NCBI GenBank assembly: GCA_030838245.1
Contig: JAUTXB010000039.1
Span: 1 to 11,907, forward strand
DNA: 11,907 bases
Reading direction: 5' to 3'
Source of the DNA: Acidimicrobiaceae bacterium
Lineage (GTDB): Bacteria; Actinomycetota; Acidimicrobiia; Acidimicrobiales; RAAP-2
This document shows, piece after piece, positions 1 to 6,814 of this stretch (positions are counted from its first letter, which is position 1; each line of letters opens with the position of its first letter). The position numbers were made by a program, and so were the translations under genes. The notes under the pieces were generated by a model. That model had not been told where the DNA came from. It saw nothing but the letters and a program-made list of their open reading frames with translations, and searched no databases.

Positions 1-277
1 TGGCGATGACGGCCGCGGAGCTCTCGGTTGCCCCGCGGCCCACTGCTTCTCCTACCGCCCAGCAGTCCTGGCCGTTGACGCAGGTGGTGCTCTTCACCTG
101 GTCCACCCGTGGGGGTAGGGCGACGGCGATGAACGACCCGGTCCAGGGCGAGCTCGACGTCGCCGCGCTGACCGTCTGGCTCGACGCCAGGACCGCAACC
201 GTCATGCAACCGGCGGTGGCGATAATCAGGACCGCGCTGACCGCGGCCGCGCCCGGGACAGGGCGCCGGCGTGGCAC
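1..277 (-). CDS. Secreted protein with C-x5-CWAVG motif, N-terminal part (runs off the window)
   Basis: Read on the minus strand, an open frame starts with GTG at 277 and stays open for 92 codons to the window edge. An in-frame stop at 298-296 leaves this GTG as the only normal start. Residues 1-40 look like a Sec signal peptide: basic start (MPRRRP), a long hydrophobic core (AAAVSAVLIIATAGCMTVAVLA) and an Ala-rich cleavage region (TVSAAT). The single Cys in the core does not make a convincing lipobox. The mature part contains STTCVNGQDCWAVGEAVG. From memory, this resembles the first unit of the short C-x5-C-x-AVG repeats of large secreted, probably propeller-like actinobacterial proteins. 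The gene follows the RDD gene by 4 bp, suggesting one transcript; no clear ribosome site is visible. Function unknown. Confidence 0.62.
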   Translation of the reverse strand, partial: MPRRRPVPGAAAVSAVLIIATAGCMTVAVLASSQTVSAATSSSPWTGSFIAVALPPRVDQVKSTTCVNGQDCWAVGEAVGRGATESSAAVIA

Positions 278-281
278 GGGA

Positions 282-1136
282 TCAGCGGACTTTGATCACC
301 GTCGTCTTGGCCACCTTGTCGTGCCACCCCTCGCGCTTGCTGTCCCACAGAGGCGAGAGGCCGGCGACGATCGTATAGACACCGGCGATCGCCCCCAGAA
401 CCGGAATCCACCGCAGCAGGATTCCCGGGTACAGGATGAAGATCCGGAGGCCGGCTCGCTGCGGATCGATCGGGCCACCCGTATTGGTGTCCCGCACGGT
501 GATCCCGAGCGCCATCATCCCGATGGTCTGGCCCTTCTCACCGCCGTTGAGGAATGCGAAGAAGCCCAGGTCGAAGATGAAGGTGATGAGGCCGGCGACT
601 ACGTGCCGGGCGTCCAGGTTCGTGCTGAAGAACCCGTTCCCGTTGCCGTGGTAGTGACCGGTGGCGATGATGACGGCGCTGATGATGCCGGTGACGATGC
701 CCAAGATGACGCTGTCGATGATGATGGCCACTAGGCGCTGCCACCACTCAGCCAGCGGGCGACCCTGGCTGTCCACGGGACCGGTCACGTAGCCGTAGGG
801 AGCTGCTCCGGCTGGGGGCTGGCCGTAGGGGGCCTGGCCGTAGGCAGGCTGACCGAAAGGAGCCTGGCCGTATGTGGGCGGGGGAGCGGCCGGGGGCGGC
901 CGCTGACCGTAAGCGGGGGGTGGTGCCGGCGCTGCCGGCGGTGCTGACGGGGGCGGTGCTGGTGCGGCCGCCGGCGCTGCCGGTGGTGCCGAAGGTGGCG
1001 CTGGTGGCGGGGGCGGTGGTGCGGCCGATGGAGGTCCGGGCAGCGTTGGTGGAGGAGCATTCCTGGGTGGCGGCAGCGGCGGTTCCACCCCAGGAGTCGG
1101 CTCTTCGCCCGATGTGGGCGGTGTTTGATCGCTCAT
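282..1136 (-). CDS. RDD family membrane protein with Pro/Gln-rich N-terminus
   Basis: The product is 284 aa. Residues 1-127 are low complexity: runs of Pro and Ala, then several PxYGQ-type units between residues 75 and 107 (AYGQ, TYGQ, FGQ, AYGQ, PYGQ). Residues 128-284 form an RDD domain: LAEWWQRLVAIIIDSVILG (Arg134 and Asp141 at the first membrane helix), a second helix near 180-197, the conserved QTIGMMALGITVRDTNTG segment (203-220), a third helix near 229-260, and the terminal WDSKREGWHDKVAKTTVI signature. RDD proteins are small integral membrane proteins, some implicated in ion transport, but a role here is unknown. The ATG at 1136 is preceded by a purine-rich GAGAAAGAGCGGGG stretch. The frame stays open upstream to 1505, but that part crosses the next divergent gene and has no RDD character, so the ATG is preferred. 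Confidence 0.88.
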   Translation of the reverse strand: MSDQTPPTSGEEPTPGVEPPLPPPRNAPPPTLPGPPSAAPPPPPPAPPSAPPAAPAAAPAPPPSAPPAAPAPPPAYGQRPPPAAPPPTYGQAPFGQPAYGQAPYGQPPAGAAPYGYVTGPVDSQGRPLAEWWQRLVAIIIDSVILGIVTGIISAVIIATGHYHGNGNGFFSTNLDARHVVAGLITFIFDLGFFAFLNGGEKGQTIGMMALGITVRDTNTGGPIDPQRAGLRIFILYPGILLRWIPVLGAIAGVYTIVAGLSPLWDSKREGWHDKVAKTTVIKVR

Positions 1137-1336
1137 CGCGTAACCCCGCTCTTTCTCATTGAACTCCACGAGCACTCGTTGGGCCGGCCCGCACCCGTTC
1201 CACCCGCGATCTTGACACGTCGTCTGAGATTTTTGGCGAATTTTGCCTGTGTCGTACGGGAGACCCGTTACCGTTACCCGGCGGTGATCCAACTTTTCGC
1301 GCCACAGGAAGCCCGACGCACGGGCGACCCGTCGCC
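1137..1336. promoter_or_regulatory. Divergent intergenic region with candidate -35 box and palindromes
   Basis: This 200-bp gap lies between the RDD gene (leftward) and the MarP-like gene (rightward) and should hold both promoters. Visible elements are a perfect TTGACA hexamer at 1212-1217 (plus strand) without a good -10 at 17 bp, a perfect inverted repeat ACGAG-CA-CTCGT at 1168-1179, a GGGCCGGCCC palindrome at 1181-1190, a quasi-palindrome GGCGAATTTTGCC at 1235-1247, and a direct repeat CGTTACCGTTACC near 1266-1278. Which of these are functional cannot be told from sequence alone. Confidence 0.35.
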
Positions 1337-2506
1337 TTGAACCTCCTCGATGTGCTGCTGCTGGTCGTCGTCGCCGTCGCCGCGATCGAGGGCCTGCGCC
1401 TCGGAGCCGTGCTCCTGACCCTGTCGTTTGTCGGCTTTTGGCTGGGCATGTACCTGGGCGCCATCTTGGCCTCCGCCACCGTGCATTGGGTGCACTCCCA
1501 GCCATCGCGCACAGCCGTCGCGCTGATCACCATGGTGGGGAGCGCCGTCGTGCTGGGAACGGCGGGGCGCGTCCTCGGTGCCCGATCGTTCCGAGCCGTC
1601 CACCGGGGAAAATTCGGCTCTGTTGACTCGGGCCTGGGCGTGGCCGTCGCCGTGGTGGCCTCCCTCCTGGCCGTGTGGCTGGTGGCCAGCACCCTGGTCA
1701 ACAGCTCGTATCCCAGCCTCAACTCGGTGATCGCCAACTCCACCATCATCCGCTCGTTGGACAATGTGCTCCCGGCACCCCCCTCGGTGTTCTCCCAGGT
1801 GCAGGCCTTCCTCTCCCAAGAGGGTTTCCCGCCCGTGTTCGCCCAGTTGGCGCCGGCCTCGGCCGGTCCGGTCGCCCTGCCCGACGCGGCCACCGTGAAT
1901 GCCGCCGTGGCTGCTGCCGGTGCGTCGACGGTCAAGGTGGTCGGGGAGGGGTGCGGGCAGATCCAGGAAGGCTCGGGCTTCGTGGTTGCTCCCGGCCTGG
2001 TCGTCACCAACGCACACGTGGTGGCGGGGGTTCCCCATCCCACCGTGGTGGACCCCAGCGGTACCCACGACACCACGGTCGTGTACTTCGACCCGTCATT
2101 CGACCTGGCCATCCTGCGCACCAATGTGACCGAGCCGGCGTTGCAGCTCGATTCGCAGACGGTGCCACGTCAGACCCAGGGTGCGGTACTCGGCTACCCC
2201 GGTGGCGGGCAGTTCACCTACGGGCCGGCCGGGGTGATGGCAGAGTTCCAAGCCCAGGGCCGAGATATTTACGGTCAGGGCCTTACTGTCCGAGACGTCT
2301 ACGAGATCGAGGCCACGGTGCGGCCGGGGAACTCGGGCGGCCCCTTGGTGCTGCCCAACGGTGTCGTCATCGGCATTGTGTTCTCGCGGTCAACCACCAA
2401 CGCCACCATCGGGTACGCGCTGACTTCGCCTGGGGTGATCACCCGAGTGCACCAGGCGGAGGCGGCCACCGGGGCTGTGGGGACCGGCGGATGCACCAAC
2501 GGGTAG
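1337..2506 (+). CDS. marP: MarP-like CvpA-domain membrane serine protease
   Basis: The product is 389 aa, close to the roughly 400 aa of mycobacterial MarP (Rv3671c). Residues 1-125 form a CvpA/colicin-V-production-type membrane domain with about four hydrophobic helices. A linker follows, then a chymotrypsin-fold protease domain (about 200-375). The triad is visible: His227 in VVTNAHVV, Asp256 in SFDLAIL, Ser333 in RPGNSGGPL. Cys206, just before the domain, and Cys386 at the C-terminus match the disulfide pair described for MarP. MarP is a periplasm-facing protease needed for acid resistance in mycobacteria; the same role here is inferred. The start is TTG at 1337. It gives the N-terminus typical of the family (LLDVLLLVVVAVAAIEG), but no Shine-Dalgarno lies at normal distance: AGGAAG at 1306-1311 is 25 nt away. 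An upstream open frame ends in TGA overlapping this TTG. Confidence 0.87.
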   Translation: MNLLDVLLLVVVAVAAIEGLRLGAVLLTLSFVGFWLGMYLGAILASATVHWVHSQPSRTAVALITMVGSAVVLGTAGRVLGARSFRAVHRGKFGSVDSGLGVAVAVVASLLAVWLVASTLVNSSYPSLNSVIANSTIIRSLDNVLPAPPSVFSQVQAFLSQEGFPPVFAQLAPASAGPVALPDAATVNAAVAAAGASTVKVVGEGCGQIQEGSGFVVAPGLVVTNAHVVAGVPHPTVVDPSGTHDTTVVYFDPSFDLAILRTNVTEPALQLDSQTVPRQTQGAVLGYPGGGQFTYGPAGVMAEFQAQGRDIYGQGLTVRDVYEIEATVRPGNSGGPLVLPNGVVIGIVFSRSTTNATIGYALTSPGVITRVHQAEAATGAVGTGGCTNG

Positions 2507-2619
2507 CTCTGAGCGGCCCAGGCGGTGCCGGGTCGGGTTGCTAGGAACGGCAGCGAAGGTTGCAGCGGGGCGACCAGGTCGAACGACGTGCGTGGCCTCC
2601 TCGGGCTAAACATGTCCCC

Positions 2620-4617
2620 GTGACGCTCCCGATCGAGGACTACGGCATCATCGGCGATCTGCATACCGCAGCGGTGGTCGGGCGCGATGGTTCCATCGAC
2701 TGGCTCTGCCTACCCCGCTTCGATTCGGCCGCCTGCTTTTCCCGGTTGCTGGGGGACGAGGGACACGGCCGCTGGAAGGTGGCGCCCAAGGGGGAGCATC
2801 GGGCCACCCGTCGCCGCTACCGGGGCGACTCACTGGTCCTCGAGACCGAGTTCGTCACTCCCGAGGGAACCGTGCGGGTGGTGGACTGCATGCCCATCCG
2901 TCAGGAGCATCCCGAGGTCGTCCGCCTGGTCGAGGGGGTCCGGGGTCGGGTATCGATGAGGATGGACCTGACCATCCGGTTCGGGTACGGCCAGATCGTT
3001 CCTTGGGTCCGCCGCCTGGACGGCACCCTGGTGGCCATCGCCGGACCGGACGGGCTCTCGCTGTGGACACCGGTGCACACCCGGGGGGAGGACTTCTCCA
3101 CCGTGGCCGAGTTCACCGTGGTCGAGGGACAGCGGGTCCCGTTCTCACTGGCGTGGTTTCCGGCCAACGAGGAGCCCCCTCGTCCGGTCGACGCCCTCTA
3201 CGCCATCGAGGACACGGAGACCTGGTGGCACGAGTGGGTGTCCCAGTGCACCTACAACGGTCCCGATCGGGAAGCCGTGGTGCGGTCGCTCATCACGCTG
3301 AAGGCGCTGACCTACCAGCCCACCGGCGGCATCGTCGCCGCCGCCACCACGTCGCTTCCCGAGACCCTCGGCGGCTCTCGCAACTGGGACTACCGGTACT
3401 GCTGGCTTCGGGACGCCACCCTCACACTCGAGTCCCTCATGCGGGGCGGCTTCTACGAGGAGGCCATGGCCTGGCGCGACTGGTTGCTTCGGACGGTGGC
3501 CGGTGATCCCTCCCAATTGCAGATCATGTACGGCGCCGGCGGCGAGCGCCGCTTGGACGAGTGGGAGGTCGACTGGCTACCCGGCTACGAGGGCTCCGCG
3601 CCGGTCCGCATCGGCAACGCCGCATCGGGCCAGTTCCAACTGGACGTCTACGGCGAGGTGATGTCGGCGCTCTATGAAGCGACGTTGGCCGGAGATCACT
3701 TCCGCGACCCGGCGTGGGACCTGCAGTGCGCGCTGATGGACTTCTTGGAGGACGGCTGGCGCAAGCCGGACGACGGCATCTGGGAGGTTCGGGGTCCACA
3801 ACGTCACTTCACCCATTCCAAGGTGATGGCGTGGGTGGCGGTGGACCGAGCCATCAAGACGGTGGAGAACTGCAACTCGGTGGGCCCAGTCGACAAGTGG
3901 CGTGCTCTCCGCCAGGAGATCCACACCCAGGTCACCACCGAGGGCTTCAACGCCAGCAAGGGCTCGTTCACCCAGTACTACGGGTCCGATGCCCTCGACG
4001 CCAGCCTGTTGATGATTCCCCTGGTCGGCTTCCTACCGGCCACCGATCCCCGGGTCAGGGGCACCATCGAGGCCGTCGAACGCGAGCTGCTCGATGGCGG
4101 GTTCGTGCTGCGGTACCAAGCAGCCACCTCCGGCGATGTCGACGGGCTCTCCGGTCGAGAGGGGGCCTTTCTGGCTTGCTCGTTCTGGTTTGCCGACTGC
4201 CTGTCAATGATCGGCCGGCATCATGATGCCCGGACCCTTTTTGATCGCCTGCTCGAGTTACGCAATGATCTCGGCCTGCTGTCCGAGGAGTACGACCCGG
4301 TCGCCGGACGCCTGGTCGGGAACTTTCCGCAGGCCTTCTCCCACGTGTCGCTGGTGAACTCGGCGTCGAAGCTGGCCGGTGAGGACAAGCCGGTCATGGC
4401 ACCGGAGATGATGAGCCAGACGCGCCGGGGCATGATCCGCTCCAAGACCGGGTCCGGCCGGCTGCATCGCCTGGGGCAGCCATCCCACCACAAGGATCGA
4501 CGCGGCCCGGTGGGCACTGCGGCCCTTCCGGCTGACAGGGCGGCAACTGCCGACCCGTCCAGCTCGTCGAGGGGGGCGGGGGGAACCTCGGCGGCCAACG
4601 ACGCCGGCTCCGGATAG
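2620..4617 (+). CDS. Glycoside hydrolase family 15 (glucoamylase/trehalase-type glucosidase)
   Basis: The product is 665 aa from GTG 2620. An N-terminal beta-sandwich region (about 1-200) opens with the hallmark PIEDYGIIGDLHTAAVVGRD, followed by GSIDWLCLPRFDS. An (alpha/alpha)6 catalytic barrel follows (about 215-590). It has GSRNWDYRYCWLRDA (252-266), the general-acid motif DDGIWEVRG with Glu389, and the general-base motif LLSEEYDP with Glu556, then GNFPQAFSH. Family members are inverting exo-glucosidases acting on starch-type glucans, dextran or, in mycobacteria, trehalose; the substrate cannot be read from the sequence. No signal peptide is seen, so the enzyme is probably cytoplasmic. Residues about 590-665 are a basic, low-complexity tail without family similarity. 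TTG 2560, in frame, would add 20 residues unlike the family; neither start has a clear ribosome site. It lies upstream of a glucose-dehydrogenase-type gene. Confidence 0.9.
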   Translation: MTLPIEDYGIIGDLHTAAVVGRDGSIDWLCLPRFDSAACFSRLLGDEGHGRWKVAPKGEHRATRRRYRGDSLVLETEFVTPEGTVRVVDCMPIRQEHPEVVRLVEGVRGRVSMRMDLTIRFGYGQIVPWVRRLDGTLVAIAGPDGLSLWTPVHTRGEDFSTVAEFTVVEGQRVPFSLAWFPANEEPPRPVDALYAIEDTETWWHEWVSQCTYNGPDREAVVRSLITLKALTYQPTGGIVAAATTSLPETLGGSRNWDYRYCWLRDATLTLESLMRGGFYEEAMAWRDWLLRTVAGDPSQLQIMYGAGGERRLDEWEVDWLPGYEGSAPVRIGNAASGQFQLDVYGEVMSALYEATLAGDHFRDPAWDLQCALMDFLEDGWRKPDDGIWEVRGPQRHFTHSKVMAWVAVDRAIKTVENCNSVGPVDKWRALRQEIHTQVTTEGFNASKGSFTQYYGSDALDASLLMIPLVGFLPATDPRVRGTIEAVERELLDGGFVLRYQAATSGDVDGLSGREGAFLACSFWFADCLSMIGRHHDARTLFDRLLELRNDLGLLSEEYDPVAGRLVGNFPQAFSHVSLVNSASKLAGEDKPVMAPEMMSQTRRGMIRSKTGSGRLHRLGQPSHHKDRRGPVGTAALPADRAATADPSSSSRGAGGTSAANDAGSG

Positions 4618-4622
4618 GCGGC

Positions 4623-4670
4623 CCGACACCACCTGCTTGCCACGGCGCCGACACCACCTGCTAGCCACGG
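4623..4670 (+). repeat. Tandem duplication of a 23-bp unit, period 25 bp
   Basis: Two copies of a 23-bp sequence beginning CCGACACCACCTGCT and ending GCCACGG lie at 4623-4645 and 4648-4670. They differ at one base (T in the first, A in the second, where it makes a GCTAGC palindrome). They occupy most of the gap between the GH15 stop and the ribosome site of the dehydrogenase gene. This may be a repeated operator or a chance slippage duplication. Confidence 0.75.
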
Positions 4671-4679
4671 ATCATCCGT
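4667..4679. promoter_or_regulatory. Palindrome ACGGAT-C-ATCCGT, candidate operator or RBS-proximal hairpin
   Basis: A perfect 6+1+6 inverted repeat overlaps the end of the second 23-bp repeat and ends four bases before the AGGAG ribosome site (4684-4688) of the dehydrogenase gene. The position suits a repressor site. A hairpin is unlikely, because a one-base loop would force opening of the inner pairs. Confidence 0.35.
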
Positions 4680-4695
4680 ACAGAGGAGAGAGCAC

Positions 4696-5745
4696 ATGAA
4701 AGCACTCACGGTCGTTCCGCTCCAAAAGAACTCCGCCCGCCTCGATGATGTGGACGAGCCACCCGAGGCCGACGGCCCGGTACTGGTCCAGACGTTGGCC
4801 GTGGGGATCTGCGGCACAGACATAGAGATTCTGTCCGGCGCCTACGGGTGGGCACCCCCCGGGCGGGAGCGTCTGGTGCTGGGTCACGAGTCCATCGGGA
4901 AGGTGCTCGAGGCCCCCGATGGCAGTGGCGTGGCCGTAGGCGACCTGGTGGTGGGTATCGTCCGCCGGCCCGACCCGGTGCCCTGTGCCAACTGCGCGGT
5001 CGACGAGTGGGACTTCTGCCGGAACGGCCAGTACACCGAGCGCGGCATCAAAGAGCACGACGGCTATCTGTCGGAGCGCTACCGCATCCAGCCCAAGTTC
5101 GTGGTCAAGGTCGACGCCAAGCTCGGGTTGCTCGGTGTGCTCCTGGAACCGACCAGCGTGGTGGCCAAGGCGTGGGAGCAGGTCGACCGTATCGGCGGTC
5201 GCGCCCACTGGGACCCCCAGACGGCGGTGGTCACCGGGGCCGGGCCCATCGGTCTGCTGGCCGCGTTGCTCGGTGTCCAGCGCGGCATCGACGTCCACGT
5301 GATCGACCGGATGACCTCCGGTTTGAAGCCGGACCTAGTGGCGGCGATCGGGGCCACCTACCACACCGGTTCGATCACCGATGCGGTGAAGGATCCCGAC
5401 GTGATCATGGAGTGCACCGGCGTGGACAGCCTGGTGCTCGATTCCATGCAACAGGTCGGGATCGGAGGGGTGGTGTGCCTGACCGGTGTCTCGTCCGGCG
5501 GCCACACCATCAGCATCGACGGCGGCACCCTCAACCGGAACATGGTGCTCGAGAACGAGGCGGTGGTGGGATCGGTCAACGCCAACCGACGCCACTACGA
5601 GGCCGCGGCCGAGGCGCTGGCCAAGGCGGACGACACGTGGCTGGCCAAGCTGGTCAGTCGGCGGGTGCCCCTCGAATCGTGGCAGGACGCGCTCGACCGC
5701 AAGCCCGACGACGTCAAGGTGGTGATCGAGGTCACCCCGTCATGA
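4696..5745 (+). CDS. gdh: Glucose 1-dehydrogenase-type zinc MDR dehydrogenase
   Basis: The product is 349 aa, the usual size for the glucose dehydrogenase branch of medium-chain dehydrogenases. Family reaction: glucose (or a related aldose) to the 1,5-lactone with reduction of NAD(P)+. Likely catalytic zinc residues are Cys39 (GICGTD), His64-Glu65 (LGHES) and Glu151 (LLEPTS). A structural lobe carries Cys97, Cys100 and Cys108 (PCANCAVDEWDFC). The first Cys of the usual quartet is absent, with Asp93 nearby as a possible substitute. The Rossmann motif GAGPIG is at 181-186. After strand 2 comes VIDRM, with Asp204 where archaeal NADP-using homologues have Asn-Arg-Arg, which hints at NAD+ use. ATG 4696 follows AGGAG at 4684-4688, the strongest ribosome site of the block. 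Its stop overlaps the next start (ATGA), so the two are translationally coupled. Exact sugar specificity is unproven. Confidence 0.85.
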   Translation: MKALTVVPLQKNSARLDDVDEPPEADGPVLVQTLAVGICGTDIEILSGAYGWAPPGRERLVLGHESIGKVLEAPDGSGVAVGDLVVGIVRRPDPVPCANCAVDEWDFCRNGQYTERGIKEHDGYLSERYRIQPKFVVKVDAKLGLLGVLLEPTSVVAKAWEQVDRIGGRAHWDPQTAVVTGAGPIGLLAALLGVQRGIDVHVIDRMTSGLKPDLVAAIGATYHTGSITDAVKDPDVIMECTGVDSLVLDSMQQVGIGGVVCLTGVSSGGHTISIDGGTLNRNMVLENEAVVGSVNANRRHYEAAAEALAKADDTWLAKLVSRRVPLESWQDALDRKPDDVKVVIEVTPS

Positions 5746-6755
5746 GCGGCTCACATCCGCACCCCCACGCCCAGGACCACTCCGCCGACCCGTCGGTCAA
5801 CCAGTCCGCCGGTGCCGACGGGCTGAGCGATGCCGGGGTCGGGACCCGGATCGCCCCGGGCGTCATCGAGCTCGACACGTTGCTGGGCGGCTGGGAGCGG
5901 GTCACCGCCGGCTACCTCATCGAGGGCCCGGCCCCGGTCCTGGTCGAGACGGGCAGCCAGAGCTCTGTCCCGGTGCTCCTGGCCCAACTGGATCGGCTCG
6001 GCCTCGGGGCCGACGACCTGGCCGGTGTGGTGGTCACCCACATCCACCTGGATCACGCCGGCGGCGTGGGCGACGTGGCTCGAGCCTTTCCCAAGGCCAC
6101 GGTGTACGTCCATGAAAAGGGCGCCCGCCATCTGGTCGACCCGACCAAGCTGGTGGACTCGGCCTCTCGCGTCTACGGACCGCTTCTCGACTCCCTCTAC
6201 GGCCGGCTCGACCCGACGCCGAAGGAGCGCATCCACGTGCTCCACGACGGCGAGGCCATCCCGGTCGGGCCGGACCGCTCGCTCGTCGCGGTTGACTCGC
6301 CCGGTCATGCCAAGCACCACGTTGCCCTGCACGACTCGTCCAGTGGCATCCTCTTCGCGGGAGACGCGGTCGGGGTGCGGCTCCCCGACGTGGGCGTGCT
6401 GCGCCCGGCCACCCCGCCACCGGACTTCGACCTCGATCTGGCCCTGCACTCGCTGGACCGGTTCGCCGAACGGCGACCCTCAGGGATCGCCTTGGCCCAT
6501 TACGGGTTGCTGGGCGACCCCGAAGAGCTCCTGCAGGAGGCACACGGCACCCTCCGCCAGTGGGCCGAGATCGCCGAGGCGGCCTTTGGTCGGAGCGAGG
6601 ACATCGCTGACGCGCTGTCCGCCGCCTTCGACCCGGCGATGATCGACGTTGCGCCCGAGCACCGCGAGAAGCACGAGGTGCTGAGCGGCGTCCATTCCAA
6701 CGCGGCCGGTTTCCACCGGTGGCTGACCACCCGCCAGTCGCCCTCTAGTCAGTAG
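5742..6755 (+). CDS. Metallo-beta-lactamase-fold hydrolase, possible lactonase
   Basis: The product is 337 aa. The binuclear metal motif is intact: THIHLDHAGG (His100, His102, Asp104, His105), SPGHA (His189), FAGDA (Asp208) and ALAHYG (His253), the full HxHxDH-H-D-H set of glyoxalase II and AHL-lactonase-like enzymes. The N-terminus is His-rich (MSGSHPHPHAQDH). A helical C-terminal region (about 257-330) probably covers the active site. No signal peptide or membrane segment is seen. ATG 5742 overlaps the dehydrogenase stop by four bases (ATGA). Because the upstream partner should make an aldonolactone, lactone hydrolysis is an attractive role, but thioester hydrolysis or another MBL activity fits the motifs equally well. 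Confidence 0.86.
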   Translation: MSGSHPHPHAQDHSADPSVNQSAGADGLSDAGVGTRIAPGVIELDTLLGGWERVTAGYLIEGPAPVLVETGSQSSVPVLLAQLDRLGLGADDLAGVVVTHIHLDHAGGVGDVARAFPKATVYVHEKGARHLVDPTKLVDSASRVYGPLLDSLYGRLDPTPKERIHVLHDGEAIPVGPDRSLVAVDSPGHAKHHVALHDSSSGILFAGDAVGVRLPDVGVLRPATPPPDFDLDLALHSLDRFAERRPSGIALAHYGLLGDPEELLQEAHGTLRQWAEIAEAAFGRSEDIADALSAAFDPAMIDVAPEHREKHEVLSGVHSNAAGFHRWLTTRQSPSSQ

Positions 6756-6791
6756 GGCTGCCCGGGCCCGTCGCCGCGTCGCCGGCAGCCC
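6755..6791. terminator. Candidate bidirectional terminator hairpin
   Basis: GGGCTGCC (6755-6762) and GGCAGCCC (6784-6791) form a perfect 8-bp GC-rich stem with a 21-nt loop, located between the convergent MBL and SHOCT genes. No U-tract follows on either strand, so intrinsic termination is uncertain. Confidence 0.4.
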
Positions 6792-6814
6792 CCTACTGGG
6801 CGCTGGCCGCCGCC

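Noticed and set aside
6..734. A 242-codon plus-strand open frame
   Set aside because: It is antisense to the signal-peptide gene and the RDD domain, and its product (Asp/Gly-rich, DDDGADDAGDD) is the composition expected from a shadow frame in GC-rich DNA.
4221..4823. Minus-strand frames across the GH15-gdh gap
   Set aside because: They are antisense to the GH15 C-terminus and the gdh start, with shadow-type composition and no domain.
4848..5741. Upstream extension of the MBL frame through the dehydrogenase gene
   Set aside because: The extension is Arg/Gly-rich shadow sequence; ATG 5742 with ATGA overlap gives the proper MBL start.
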